A DNA stretch of 64,000 nt from DATGKG01 sp963851325 (GCA_963851325.1 CAWKOR010000002.1:434001-498000), one strand, 5' to 3'; shown: positions 51,460 to 59,450, counted from the stretch's first letter. A program made the numbers and translations. The notes: generated by a model not told the origin, from the letters alone.

Positions 51460-52380
51460 GTGAGTCCCGACCCCAATAGTCACAGCCATCGGCGCCTGAT
51501 GGTCGCCGCGGACAAGCGGCGACTCCGGATCGTCCTGATCGCAGTGGCGATTTACTGCGCGGCGGAATTCGTCGGCGGATATCTCACCAACAGCCTCGCG
51601 CTGGCGACCGACGCGGTGCACATGCTCACCGACATCGCGGCGCTGAGCCTCGGCCTGCTGACGCTGTGGATCTCGACTCGGCCCGCGACCGGCGGCAAGA
51701 CTTTCGGTTATCTGCGTGCGGAGATTCTGGGCGCATTTTTCAACGGGATTTTTCTGTGGCTGTTGGTCGCCTTCATCTGGATCGAAGCGGCGCGCCGATT
51801 GCGCGCGCCCGAAGCGGTTTCAGCGCTGCCGGTGATGGGCATCGCGGCTATCGGCCTCATCGTAAATCTGTTCTCTGCGTGGATGACTTACGATGCCGGG
51901 GGCGAGGGCGGCCGTGCCGGAATGGCGGTGCGCGCGGTCTTCATCCATGCGATTTCCGATCTCATCGGAGTTGTAGGCGTCTTCATTTCAGGCGCGCTGA
52001 TCTTCTTCACCGGATGGGCGGCGGCGGATTCGATCGTCAGCTTCATCATCGGAGCGCTGGTGCTCTACGGCTCATGGGGGTTGATCAAGGAAGGCATCGA
52101 CATCCTGATGGAGTCGGTTCCTTCCGATATCGACCTCGATCAGCTCCGCGACGATCTGCTCGCGGTGGAAGGAACCTCGGAGGTTCACGACCTCCACGTA
52201 TGGTGCCTGACCTCGCGGGAGTTTGCGCTCTCGGCGCATGCGGTGGTCGCGCCTGATGCGGACCAGGATCGAGTGCTGTCGGACATGCATCAAATGCTGG
52301 AAGCGAAGTTCAACATTCGTCACATGACGGTGCAGCTCGAGCGCGACAGTCGGCGGCATCGCGAGCCGGAACATTTCTAG
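51460..52380 (+). CDS. Cation diffusion facilitator (CzcD-like) metal exporter
   Basis: A 306-residue CDF protein with six membrane helices. Zinc-site motifs are HMLTDIAALSLG in helix 2 and HAISDLIGVVGV in helix 5. A histidine-bearing leader (PDPNSHSHRR) precedes, and a cytoplasmic C-terminal dimer domain follows with SEVHDLHVWCLT. It exports Zn2+ or a related ion in exchange for protons. GTG 51460 is the likely start. It may work in parallel with the czcCBA pump elsewhere in the window. Confidence 0.93.
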   Translation: MSPDPNSHSHRRLMVAADKRRLRIVLIAVAIYCAAEFVGGYLTNSLALATDAVHMLTDIAALSLGLLTLWISTRPATGGKTFGYLRAEILGAFFNGIFLWLLVAFIWIEAARRLRAPEAVSALPVMGIAAIGLIVNLFSAWMTYDAGGEGGRAGMAVRAVFIHAISDLIGVVGVFISGALIFFTGWAAADSIVSFIIGALVLYGSWGLIKEGIDILMESVPSDIDLDQLRDDLLAVEGTSEVHDLHVWCLTSREFALSAHAVVAPDADQDRVLSDMHQMLEAKFNIRHMTVQLERDSRRHREPEHF

Positions 52381-52513
52381 GTTCGAGTGCCCCCTGCTTC
52401 GTGGCAAACGCTGCCTCATAAACGGAGCAAAAGCGAAACTATTTTGAATCTTCGTTGCGTTTGCAAGAAAATGCCTTTCGAGATCATGTCGTCGCCCATA
52501 CAATTATTTGTAG

Positions 52514-52936
52514 ATGACGACCGAAGAGTTCATTCGCGAATTCGAGCATACCGGCGACGCCGGCATCGAGGTTGAAGCGCCTTCGCGCGCGGACCTGTTC
52601 GCATGCGCCGCGATCGGAGTCGCACGCATCATGGTCGCTCCCGACCGCATCGAGCCGCGCGAGACCCACACCATCACGGTGTTCGGCGACAGCGACGAAG
52701 ACCTGATGCACGATGCGCTCTCCGACGCACTCAATTTGTTCCTGTGCGACGAATTCATCTGGCGCGACGCAACCGTCGAAGAACGGCCGGGCATGATCAT
52801 CCTGAACCTCATCGGCGAGCGCTTCGATCCGCATCGCCATCTAATGCTCACCGAACTGAAGGCCGTGACCTACCATCAACTCAGCGTCGAACACACCGAC
52901 AGCGGCTGGAAGGCCCGTATCGTTTTCGATGTCTGA
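52514..52936 (+). CDS. Archease
   Basis: A 140-residue archease, the protein that activates RtcB RNA ligase by helping its guanylylation. The family pattern is present: GDAGIEVEAPSRADLFACAA, then TVFGDSDEDLMHDALSDALN, and LTELKAVTYHQLSVE with the conserved Lys/Thr-Tyr segment. Conserved acids for metal binding are present in the N terminus and C terminus. It lies 50 bp before rtcB on the same strand. Confidence 0.94.
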   Translation: MTTEEFIREFEHTGDAGIEVEAPSRADLFACAAIGVARIMVAPDRIEPRETHTITVFGDSDEDLMHDALSDALNLFLCDEFIWRDATVEERPGMIILNLIGERFDPHRHLMLTELKAVTYHQLSVEHTDSGWKARIVFDV

Positions 52937-52986
52937 GTGGTAGTTCTCCTCTGAAGTTCGCGTTTCCTGCTCCACCATTAGGCCGC

Positions 52987-54424
52987 ATGCAGCTCATCAA
53001 GCTGAACGATCATCTGTGGGAGATTCCCAGGACCGGCGCGATGCGGGTGCCCGGCCGCATTTATTCCGATCGCCACATGATCGAAGAATTGCGTGATGAC
53101 CCCGCGCTCATCCAGGTGCAGAACGTCGCGCATCTGCCCGGCATCGTCGGGTACTCGCTCGCGATGCCTGACATCCACTGGGGCTACGGCTTCCCAATTG
53201 GCGGGGTGGCGGCGGTCGATGCCGAACAAGGCGTGGTCTCGCCCGGCGGCGTCGGCTACGACATCAACTGTGGCGTGCGCCTGATTCGCACCAGACTGCA
53301 CTACGATGACGTGGCGGGGCGCGCCGAGCAGCTTGCCGATTCCATCTACAACGCGATTCCCGCCGGCGTCGGTTCCGCGGGCGCGATTCCCACGCTGACG
53401 CTCGCCGAACTAAAGCGCGTCGCCGCCGACGGCCTCGAATGGGCCAAGCGCGAAGGCTATGCGTCGCAGGCCGATATCGACCACACCGAGGAACGCGGCA
53501 AGCTGCAAATGGCGGATCCCGATGCGGTGACCGATCGAGCGTACGCGCGAGGGCGTAAGCAGCTCGGCACGCTCGGCTCGGGAAATCATTTTCTCGAAGT
53601 CGGTCGGGTCGATGAGATTTACCGGCCCGACGACGCCGCCGCGCTCGGCCTCGAACTCGATCAAGTCACCGTCATCATCCACTCGGGGTCGCGCGGACTG
53701 GGCCATCAGACCTGCGACGATCATTTACGCATCATGGGACCCGCGGCGGCGCGCTATGGGATCCAGCTGCCCGATCGGCAGCTTGCCTCGGTGCCGATCA
53801 ATTCGCCCGAAGGTCGGACCTACCTCGCCGCGATGGCGGCCGCGGCGAATTTCGCCTGGTGCAATCGCCAGATCATGATGCATCTGGCGGAGCGCGCCTT
53901 CCTCGATACGCTGGCGCTCAGCGAGCGCGATCTCGGTTTCTCGCTGGTCTACGATGTATGCCACAACATCGCGAAGTTCGAGGACCATCTTGTTGAGGGC
54001 AAGCCGCGCCGGGTCCTGGTCCATCGCAAGGGCGCGACTCGCGCATTCCCCGCCGGTCATCCGACGCTGCCGCCGACGGTGCGGAATATCGGACAGCCAA
54101 TTCTGATTCCCGGTGACATGGCGCGTTACTCGTTCGTCTGCCTCGGGCAAGAGCGTGCGATGACCGAGACTTTTGGCTCGACCTGTCATGGCGCCGGGAC
54201 GCGTGATGAGCCGGGCGCAGGCCAAAAAGAGCTCGCGCGGTCGTGATCTCATCGCTGAACTCCGCCAGGCGGGCGTAACGATCCGGTTCACCGGCCACGG
54301 CACGGTCGCGGAGGAGATGCCCGCAGCTTACAAGGACGTCGCCGACGTGGTGCAAGTGATGGATGCGGCCGGCGTCAGCAAAAAAGTCGCGCGCCTCAAG
54401 CCATTCCTGGTAGTGAAGGGCTGA
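52987..54424 (+). CDS. rtcB: RNA-splicing ligase RtcB, interrupted by a frameshift
   Basis: About 478 residues if one base is removed. It joins 2',3'-cyclic phosphate and 5'-OH RNA ends using GTP and Mn. The first frame runs from MQLIKLNDHLWEIPRTGAMR through SPGGVGYDINCGVRL, with the conserved cysteine for metal, and HSGSRGLGHQ. It reaches FGSTCHGAG and then goes out of frame. The second frame (54173-54424) continues RVMSRAQAKKSSRG to the end. The active histidine (in the CHGAGR motif) lies exactly at the join, at GGG 54196-54198, where one extra base is the likely cause. The partner archease is directly upstream. Confidence 0.92.
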
Positions 54425-54531
54425 ACTCTCGACGAATTCGTAAGCTCAGGTCCATCCGCCTACAGGTTGCGATTCGCGCTACCAGAAGATCGTGACGCGA
54501 AGCTCATCGATCGAGAGGCATCACCGGGCGG

Positions 54532-54897
54532 TTATCGGCTCGTGATCCAGCTGCGCGCTTGGGCGAGGTCCGCGTTCGCGAAGACTCGGATCTCGCCCGG
54601 CATCAGAAAACGAAACGCGCCGACCAGATGCCTGATCCATCCGATATCGGTGACCACCGCGACGCGCTCCCACAGCGAATAGTGCTCGATGCCGAGTTTG
54701 AGATCCTCCCATTCGGCGCCCAGATCGATCTCGCTGAATTGAGGACCCAGCTCGTAGTATAGTCGCAGTTTGGCGTGTCCTTTGCGGGCTTTCTCGATCG
54801 CCGGAATCACCACTTCGAGGTAATCCTTTCGAGACACCTGACCCTTGGCCGCGAAACCGACAACATCTTCAGGGAAGTTTTCGATAATCTCGATCAT
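54532..54897 (-). CDS. SpoIIAA/STAS-like family protein
   Basis: A 121-residue protein of the SpoIIAA-like (STAS-fold) family, with the segments GFAAKGQVSRKDYLEVVIPA, EKARKGHAKLRLYYELGPQF and WEDLKLGIEHYSLWERVAVV. These small soluble proteins are widespread in soil bacteria; their role is not established, although the fold suggests binding to a membrane or nucleotide partner. It is single, on the minus strand, between rtcB and a divergent redoxin gene. Confidence 0.85.
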   Translation of the reverse strand: MIEIIENFPEDVVGFAAKGQVSRKDYLEVVIPAIEKARKGHAKLRLYYELGPQFSEIDLGAEWEDLKLGIEHYSLWERVAVVTDIGWIRHLVGAFRFLMPGEIRVFANADLAQARSWITSR

Positions 54898-55042
54898 CTC
54901 AGAGCTCCTCCGTCGTGGTTTGAATGGAGCGTGAATCTCAATTTTATTCTTTCTGACCGGTGCGATGTAGTGTGCGACGACTTCAAAGCCGCAGCCGCCG
55001 TGATAAAAGAGATAGTCCGCGCGACCTGCCGGCGCGCCTCAT

Positions 55043-55957
55043 TTGAATCATTTGAAGTCGACCCCAAAAATCGCCGCGGCCGAGGTTGAAGCCCCGAACC
55101 AAATTCAGCCTGAGGTCCTCGAGGCTGAAGCGCTTCTCATTGAAGAGGTCGAGGAGCTATGGATCCGGCCGCCGTTCCAGCCCACCCGCGCTCTGCTTGC
55201 GCTGGTCTGCATCGCGGGCGGCTTTGGCCTCTACGAATATGTGCTGATGTCGTTCTGGTCGTCCCCGTCGATGGGGATTCACCTGCGCATCCCGTATCCC
55301 GCATACATCGGAATCGGCGCCGCGATGCTGCTATGCCTCATGGGCGTGCGCCTCGCACTCGGAATCTGGTCACCGCATGCGAAGCTGGCATTCGGGTTGC
55401 TGGCATTTTTCGCATGCGCGGTAGTCGGCATCGGTGGCGGTCGCTTCGTGAGCTATACTCTGCGAGGCACGCGCAATCCGCCCTTCACACTCAACCTCAA
55501 GGTCGGCGATCGTTTCCCGAGCTATGCCCTGCCCGATCAGACGGGCGCGACTCATCAGGGACCCGAGGCGGGCTCAAAGGGAACGCTAATGGTGGTCTAT
55601 CGCGGTGACTTCGATCCGTTCGCCCGCTACGAACTCGCAGAACTGACGGCGCATCAGACGGGAATCAATGCGCATGGGCTCAGGACGGTTGCGATCAGCG
55701 CCGACCCCGTCGATCGATCGAAGATGCTCGCGGGATTTCTTGGCACCGACATCCCCCTGCTGAGCGACGAAAAGGAAACCCTGCTGAAGCCGCTCGGATT
55801 AATCCAGCATCATCGCAATGGCGAACCCGACAACGCGGTCCCGGCATTCTTCATCCTCGATCGCGACGGCATCGTGCAATGGATTTTCACCTCGCCCTAC
55901 TCCCGCGAGATGCCGTCGATCGGCACGCTCATGTCAGCCGCTGGCGGCGTACACTGA
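55043..55957 (+). CDS. Membrane-anchored peroxiredoxin-like protein lacking its cysteines
   Basis: A 304-residue protein. Three membrane helices lie at about residues 49-69, 87-108 and 115-134. A soluble AhpC/TSA-type redoxin domain (about 153-300) follows (FPSYALPDQTGATHQG, LLSDEKETLLKPLGL, PAFFILDRDGIVQWI). In related proteins the active turn reads YRGxWCPFCR, but here it is Y186-RGDFDPFARY: both cysteines are replaced, by D191 and A194. The redox function is probably lost. The start is unsure: TTG at 55043 is used in absence of a nearby ATG. It is cytoplasmic or periplasmic depending on topology. Confidence 0.75.
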   Translation: MNHLKSTPKIAAAEVEAPNQIQPEVLEAEALLIEEVEELWIRPPFQPTRALLALVCIAGGFGLYEYVLMSFWSSPSMGIHLRIPYPAYIGIGAAMLLCLMGVRLALGIWSPHAKLAFGLLAFFACAVVGIGGGRFVSYTLRGTRNPPFTLNLKVGDRFPSYALPDQTGATHQGPEAGSKGTLMVVYRGDFDPFARYELAELTAHQTGINAHGLRTVAISADPVDRSKMLAGFLGTDIPLLSDEKETLLKPLGLIQHHRNGEPDNAVPAFFILDRDGIVQWIFTSPYSREMPSIGTLMSAAGGVH

Positions 55958-55984
55958 GCGTGGCACTTGAATTAACGATGTGTT

Positions 55985-56677
55985 ATGTTCCGCGTCATGC
56001 GAATGATGGCGCATGGATCGGAGAAGCTCGCGCGATGTGTTGAGCTCGCGCAATTCTTCGCGGCCCAGCAACTGCTCGGCTTTGCGATTCGCGACGAGCC
56101 CTACCTCGATGACGAATCCAGATGCGTGTTCGGGTCCGCGCTGCGAGAATGCCGGTTCTATCTCGAATACGGGAGCGGTGGCAGCACGGTCCTCGCGGCG
56201 CGGCTCGGGAAGCGGTTCATTTCGGTGGAAACCGACCAGCACTACCTTGAATCGGTCCGCCGCAAGATCGGCGCACTCGCATCGGATCAGCATTTGATCC
56301 ATGCCGATGTAGGTGCGACGGGACCATGGGGCACGCCGTTCTGGCGTCGCGTAACACCGCAGAAATTGAGCAAATGGAGCGATAGCCTCGAGGCCCCGTG
56401 GCGGCTCGTCGAGCATGGCGACACTCCGGACCTTATCCTGATTGACGGGCGCTTCCGAGTCGCCGCCGCGCTCACCTGCTGTATGCATCTAATGGCGTCA
56501 CCCCGAAGCCGCATCCTGGTCGATGACTACGTCACGAATCCCTCTTACCATGCGATAGAAGAGTACGCTCAGTTGATCACGACCATCGGGCGTATGGCCG
56601 TATTTCAACCTTCAGCTTCGGTCTGCGCCAGGAAACTGCAGGGGGCGATCGCAGAATACTCCAGCGACTGGAGGTGA
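55985..56677 (+). CDS. Class I SAM-dependent methyltransferase-like protein
   Basis: A 230-residue protein with Rossmann motifs LEYGSGGSTVLAARLGKRFI (motif I), then SVETDQHYLESVRRKIG, and LILIDGRFRVAAALTCCMHL near motif II-III. There is an unusual start with several methionines (MFRVMRMMAHGSEK). It resembles methyltransferases that modify sugars or small molecules; the substrate is unknown. It is convergent with the second thiE copy, 13 bp away. Confidence 0.7.
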   Translation: MFRVMRMMAHGSEKLARCVELAQFFAAQQLLGFAIRDEPYLDDESRCVFGSALRECRFYLEYGSGGSTVLAARLGKRFISVETDQHYLESVRRKIGALASDQHLIHADVGATGPWGTPFWRRVTPQKLSKWSDSLEAPWRLVEHGDTPDLILIDGRFRVAAALTCCMHLMASPRSRILVDDYVTNPSYHAIEEYAQLITTIGRMAVFQPSASVCARKLQGAIAEYSSDWR

Positions 56678-56690
56678 GGTTGGCCTTCGG

Positions 56691-56946
56691 CTAGGGCTTC
56701 AAGTGATCGGAAAGCGCCTGAAGCAGCGTGCGCGTCGCATCGGCGGGCGAGGCCGCGCCGAACACCGAGCCAATCGCCGCGACTCCCGCGATCTCGGTAT
56801 CGCTCAGCTCCTCGATTCGTTCGGGCGTGATGCCGCCCAGCGCATAGACCGGAATGTCGCTCGCCTCACAGGCCGCGCGCAGCGCTTCGAGTCCTGTGGC
56901 GGGACCATAAGCACTCTTGGAAATGGGATCGCAAACCGGTGCACTC
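56691..56946 (-). pseudogene. Partial second copy of thiE (C-terminal half)
   Basis: The last 85 codons of a thiE-like sequence: APVCDPISKSAYGPATGLEA, then RAACEASDIPVYALGGITPE and AGVAAIGSVFGAASPADATR. It matches the C-terminal half of the complete thiE at 57739-58386, and bases 56722-56887 are identical to 57767-57932. Upstream of about 56946 the similarity stops, and the PIN toxin gene begins at 56959. It therefore has no N-terminal half, and no start of its own except through a frame that runs into the toxin gene. The copy looks like a displaced 3-prime end of thiE. Confidence 0.8.
56722..56887 (-). repeat. 166-bp perfect direct repeat, copy 1 (within the thiE remnant)
   Basis: Compared base by base, positions 56722-56887 and 57767-57932 are identical. 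On either side the two thiE copies are similar but clearly diverged (for example DPISKSAYGPATGLEAL against EPISKRAYGPAAGVKAL), which points to a recent gene conversion or recombination in the middle. The copies are 1045 bp apart and enclose the toxin-antitoxin genes. Confidence 0.93.
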
Positions 56947-56958
56947 CACAAAGACACC

Positions 56959-57363
56959 TTAACTATGTCGCCAGCGGAAATAATCGGCCGGGCGAAGCAC
57001 GAGGACACCCTCGATTCGCTTTCCATAAAGATGCCCGAAATGTCTGGCATCACCGGTGAGCAGATAATCGGCTCCGCACTGGATCGCGGCTAAAAGAATC
57101 GGCGTGTCCTTCGGGTCCAACCTGATCTTGTCGAGTAGTTTCATACTTTGGCTGCCCTCTACCTCCGTGACCGTCATTAGAAATCTCTTCAGGCGGGTCA
57201 GCGCCTCTGGCCGATCATTTGCCAGGTTTCGGCGAGCTTCTTCTATCGCATACGCAGAAGACTGCAGATGCACGTCTTCAAGGACAGCCAGTTTAGCCAG
57301 CCCCGAGTTTTCCGTGTATGCCGCGGAGTAAAGGACATTGGCATCGAGAAATACGCGGTCCAA
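56959..57363 (-). CDS. PIN-domain toxin (VapC-like ribonuclease)
   Basis: A 134-residue PIN-domain protein. The acidic active site appears as D7 in VFLDANVLYSAA, E41/E42 in AYAIEEARRN, D86 in LDPKDTPILLAA and D105 in LTGDARHF. These bind Mg and cut RNA. It lies 23 bp after an AbrB-type antitoxin gene on the same strand, the usual order of a vapBC-like pair. The start ATG follows the antitoxin directly. It is flanked by the two thiE copies. Confidence 0.9.
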   Translation of the reverse strand: MDRVFLDANVLYSAAYTENSGLAKLAVLEDVHLQSSAYAIEEARRNLANDRPEALTRLKRFLMTVTEVEGSQSMKLLDKIRLDPKDTPILLAAIQCGADYLLTGDARHFGHLYGKRIEGVLVLRPADYFRWRHS

Positions 57364-57386
57364 ACCAGGTCTGCCGAAGCCAACAG

Positions 57387-57686
57387 CTATCCGTGTGACT
57401 GAGGCCGATGGTGCTTAATGCGATCGGGATCTAACCCGAGCCGCTTTACCTCGGCACGGGCGCGGCGATAGTCGGCATTATTCACGGCGTTATTCAACAG
57501 AAATTCGGCCCGGCGCTGCGGTGTGTAGACCTCGACCGGGACGACTCTAGCCGGTCTGATCAGGATTCCGTTTTTGCGCTCTTCTGCGATGACCAACGAT
57601 CCTTCTTCGATGCCGAGCCGGCGGCGCAGTTTCGCCGGCAACACCACGGTGCCTCGCCGTCCAACTTTGCTCGCGTTGGATTCCAT
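57387..57686 (-). CDS. AbrB/MazE-type antitoxin
   Basis: A 99-residue antitoxin. Residues 6-50 form an AbrB swapped-hairpin DNA-binding domain (VGRRGTVVLPAKLRRRLGIE). A longer tail follows (VYTPQRRAEFLLNNAVNNAD, EVKRLGLDP), which probably binds the PIN toxin. The start is ATG 57686; the frame is open further upstream but only as the antisense shadow of thiE. Direct repeats GAATGTC lie in its promoter. It would repress its own operon together with the toxin. Confidence 0.9.
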   Translation of the reverse strand: MESNASKVGRRGTVVLPAKLRRRLGIEEGSLVIAEERKNGILIRPARVVPVEVYTPQRRAEFLLNNAVNNADYRRARAEVKRLGLDPDRIKHHRPQSHG

Positions 57687-57693
57687 CGACGTT

Positions 57694-57723
57694 ACAATAG
57701 CTGAATGTCGGAATGTCAGACAA
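57694..57723 (-). promoter_or_regulatory. Promoter and direct repeats for the antitoxin-toxin operon
   Basis: Read on the minus strand, TTGTCT (57718-57723) and TATTGT (57694-57699) are separated by 18 bp and form a plausible sigma-70 promoter. Between them are two direct repeats GAATGTC (plus-strand 57703-57709 and 57711-57717), spaced eight bases apart, suitable for an antitoxin operator. They lie in the 52-bp gap between the thiE stop and the antitoxin start. Confidence 0.45.
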
Positions 57724-57738
57724 CGTGACCCCGAAACG

Positions 57739-58386
57739 TCACGGCAGATGCTGGTCGACCTGTTGCAGCAGCGTGCGCGTCGCATCGGCGGGCGAGGCCG
57801 CGCCGAACACCGAGCCAATCGCCGCGACTCCCGCGATCTCGGTATCGCTCAGCTCCTCGATTCGTTCGGGCGTGATGCCGCCCAGCGCATAGACCGGAAT
57901 GTCGCTCGCCTCACAGGCCGCGCGCAGCGCTTTCACACCTGCGGCCGGACCGTACGCCCTTTTGGAAATCGGCTCGTAGACCGGCCCGAACACGACAAAA
58001 TCGGCGCCCGCCCGATTCGCCGCTTCCACCTCGGCGATGGTATGCGTCGAGCACCCGATGAGTTTGGACTTGCCGAGCAGCTCGCGCGCATCGCGCACCG
58101 AAAATGAATCGGCCGGGAGATGAACCCCGTCGGCATCGCATGCGAGCGCGACATCGATGCGGTCATTGATGAGGAGTAGTGCGCCGTGGGCGGTGCAGAT
58201 TGTTCGCAACTCGCGCGCGAGGGTGAGCAGCTCTCGTCCCGTAAGGTCCTTCTCGCGAAGCTGCACCGCGACGAAGCGCCGGTACATCCGCGCCGCCGCG
58301 AGAACTTCCTCGCAGGCGCCGGCGAGACCGCCTTTGCTGAGTTTCCGATCGGTAATGAGATAAAGCGAGAATGGCCCGTGTGCGAT
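57739..58386 (-). CDS. thiE: Thiamine-phosphate synthase with non-canonical start
   Basis: About 215 residues. ThiE joins the thiazole and pyrimidine halves to make thiamine phosphate. The N-terminal strand SLYLITDRKLSKGG is followed by FVAVQLREKDL, with later INDRIDVALACDADGVHLPA and VVFGPVYEPISKRAYGP. No ATG, GTG or TTG occurs between the thiG stop and this strand; the first ATG comes only at Met38, after the first helix. AGGAGG lies five bases before an ATC at 58384-58386, which I take as the probable start (IAHGPFSLYLIT). The gene is in the same frame as thiG, directly after its TAG. The 3-prime 166 bp is shared with the thiE remnant. Confidence 0.85.
   Translation of the reverse strand: MAHGPFSLYLITDRKLSKGGLAGACEEVLAAARMYRRFVAVQLREKDLTGRELLTLARELRTICTAHGALLLINDRIDVALACDADGVHLPADSFSVRDARELLGKSKLIGCSTHTIAEVEAANRAGADFVVFGPVYEPISKRAYGPAAGVKALRAACEASDIPVYALGGITPERIEELSDTEIAGVAAIGSVFGAASPADATRTLLQQVDQHLP
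57767..57932 (-). repeat. 166-bp perfect direct repeat, copy 2 (within thiE)
   Basis: Identical to 56722-56887. This copy encodes codons in the C-terminal half of intact thiE, including PVYALGGITPERIEELSD. It is the 5-prime-side partner of the pair that encloses the toxin-antitoxin operon. Confidence 0.93.
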
Positions 58387-58395
58387 GCCAGCCTC

Positions 58396-59172
58396 CTAGC
58401 CGATGAGTCCGGTGAGTGGGCTCGACGCGGTCGCGTAGAGTTTCCGCTCGATGCGCCCCGCGAGAAACGCCAGCCGGCCCGCTTCGATGCCGAGTCGCAT
58501 CGCGCGCGCCATCGCGATCGGATCTTTGGCGCCCGCGATTGCGGTGTTCATCAGCACTCCGTCGCAGCCGAGTTCCATCGCGACCGCGGCATCCGACGCG
58601 GTGCCGACGCCCGCATCGACGATGACCGGCACCTTGGACTGCTCGATGATGATCTTGATGTTGAATGGGTTACGAATCCCGAGGCCCGATCCGATTGGCG
58701 CCGCCAACGGCATTACCGCCGCACACCCGATTTCCTCCAGCCGCTTGCATGCGACCGGATCGTCGGTGACGTAGGGCAGCACGGTGAAGCCTTCCTTGAC
58801 CAGAATCCTGGCGGCCTCGATGGTGGCGGACACGTCGGGAAACAGCGTCTTCTGATCGCCGATGATCTCCAGCTTCACCATCTCGCCCACGCCGACCTCG
58901 CGCGCCAGGCGGCAGGTGCGGATCGCCTCTTCAGCCGTATAGCATCCAGCGGTGTTGGGCAGGATCTGCCAACGCTTCGGATCGATGAAATCGAGCAAAT
59001 TCTCGCTCTTGCGATCGGTAATGTTGACGCGCCGCACCGCGACGGTGACGATCTCGGCGCCACTCTCCTCGATCGCCAGCCGGGTCTCATTGAAGTCTTT
59101 GTACTTGCCGGTTCCGACGATGAGCCGCGATTTGAACGACCGCTTGCCGATATTGAACGGAGTGTCTTGCAT
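58396..59172 (-). CDS. thiG: Thiazole synthase
   Basis: A 258-residue ThiG, which makes the thiazole phosphate of thiamine from deoxyxylulose phosphate, a glycine-derived imine and sulfur carried by ThiS. Typical segments are SRLIVGTGKYKDF, VTVAVRRVNI, and EMVKLEIIGD with the Schiff-base lysine. The C terminus includes PVIVDAGVGTASDAAVAMEL. It begins 6 bp after the thiS gene and ends in TAG immediately before thiE in the same frame. Confidence 0.96.
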   Translation of the reverse strand: MQDTPFNIGKRSFKSRLIVGTGKYKDFNETRLAIEESGAEIVTVAVRRVNITDRKSENLLDFIDPKRWQILPNTAGCYTAEEAIRTCRLAREVGVGEMVKLEIIGDQKTLFPDVSATIEAARILVKEGFTVLPYVTDDPVACKRLEEIGCAAVMPLAAPIGSGLGIRNPFNIKIIIEQSKVPVIVDAGVGTASDAAVAMELGCDGVLMNTAIAGAKDPIAMARAMRLGIEAGRLAFLAGRIERKLYATASSPLTGLIG

Positions 59173-59178
59173 AAATCT

Positions 59179-59412
59179 TCAGCCGCCTCCGACGAAGTTG
59201 ATCAGTTCGAGTTCGTCGCCCTCACGTAATGTGACTTTCGAATAATCGGCCTTAGGGACGATCCGGCGATTGAGCTCGACCGCAATGCGAGTGGGCTTCA
59301 TCTTGAGGACCTCGATCAGCGTGGTCAGCCGCGCATCACCCTCGATAACGTAACGATCGCCATTGAGCTGAATCGTGATTTTCAGGTTGAGCTGTTGATT
59401 TTGCGAGGGCAT
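59179..59412 (-). CDS. thiS: Sulfur carrier protein ThiS
   Basis: A 77-residue ubiquitin-like sulfur carrier with the required C-terminal Gly-Gly (LINFVGGG, with an extra glycine). The start MPSQNQQLNLKITIQLNGDR includes a slightly extended N terminus. AVELNRRIVPKADYSKVTL is the usual core. It is first gene of the thiSGE operon, just after a TPP riboswitch leader. ThiF adenylates its C terminus; no thiF is in the window. Confidence 0.94.
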   Translation of the reverse strand: MPSQNQQLNLKITIQLNGDRYVIEGDARLTTLIEVLKMKPTRIAVELNRRIVPKADYSKVTLREGDELELINFVGGG

Positions 59413-59417
59413 TTAGA

Positions 59418-59448
59418 AAGCCGCTTCCTGGCGCCGGGGAAGCGGCTT
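59418..59448 (-). promoter_or_regulatory. Expression-platform hairpin next to the thiS start
   Basis: AAGCCGCTTCC at 59418-59428 pairs perfectly with GGAAGCGGCTT at 59438-59448. On the minus-strand message this 11-bp stem is followed by TCTAA and the thiS ATG, leaving no room for a free ribosome-binding site. It is probably the output element of the TPP riboswitch, closing the start region or stopping transcription when the ligand is bound. Confidence 0.6.
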
Positions 59449-59450
59449 GG

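Noticed and set aside
52400..52480. Possible sigma-54 promoter before archease (TGGCAAACGCTGCC)
   Set aside because: The GG-to-GC spacing is two bases short of the -24/-12 requirement.
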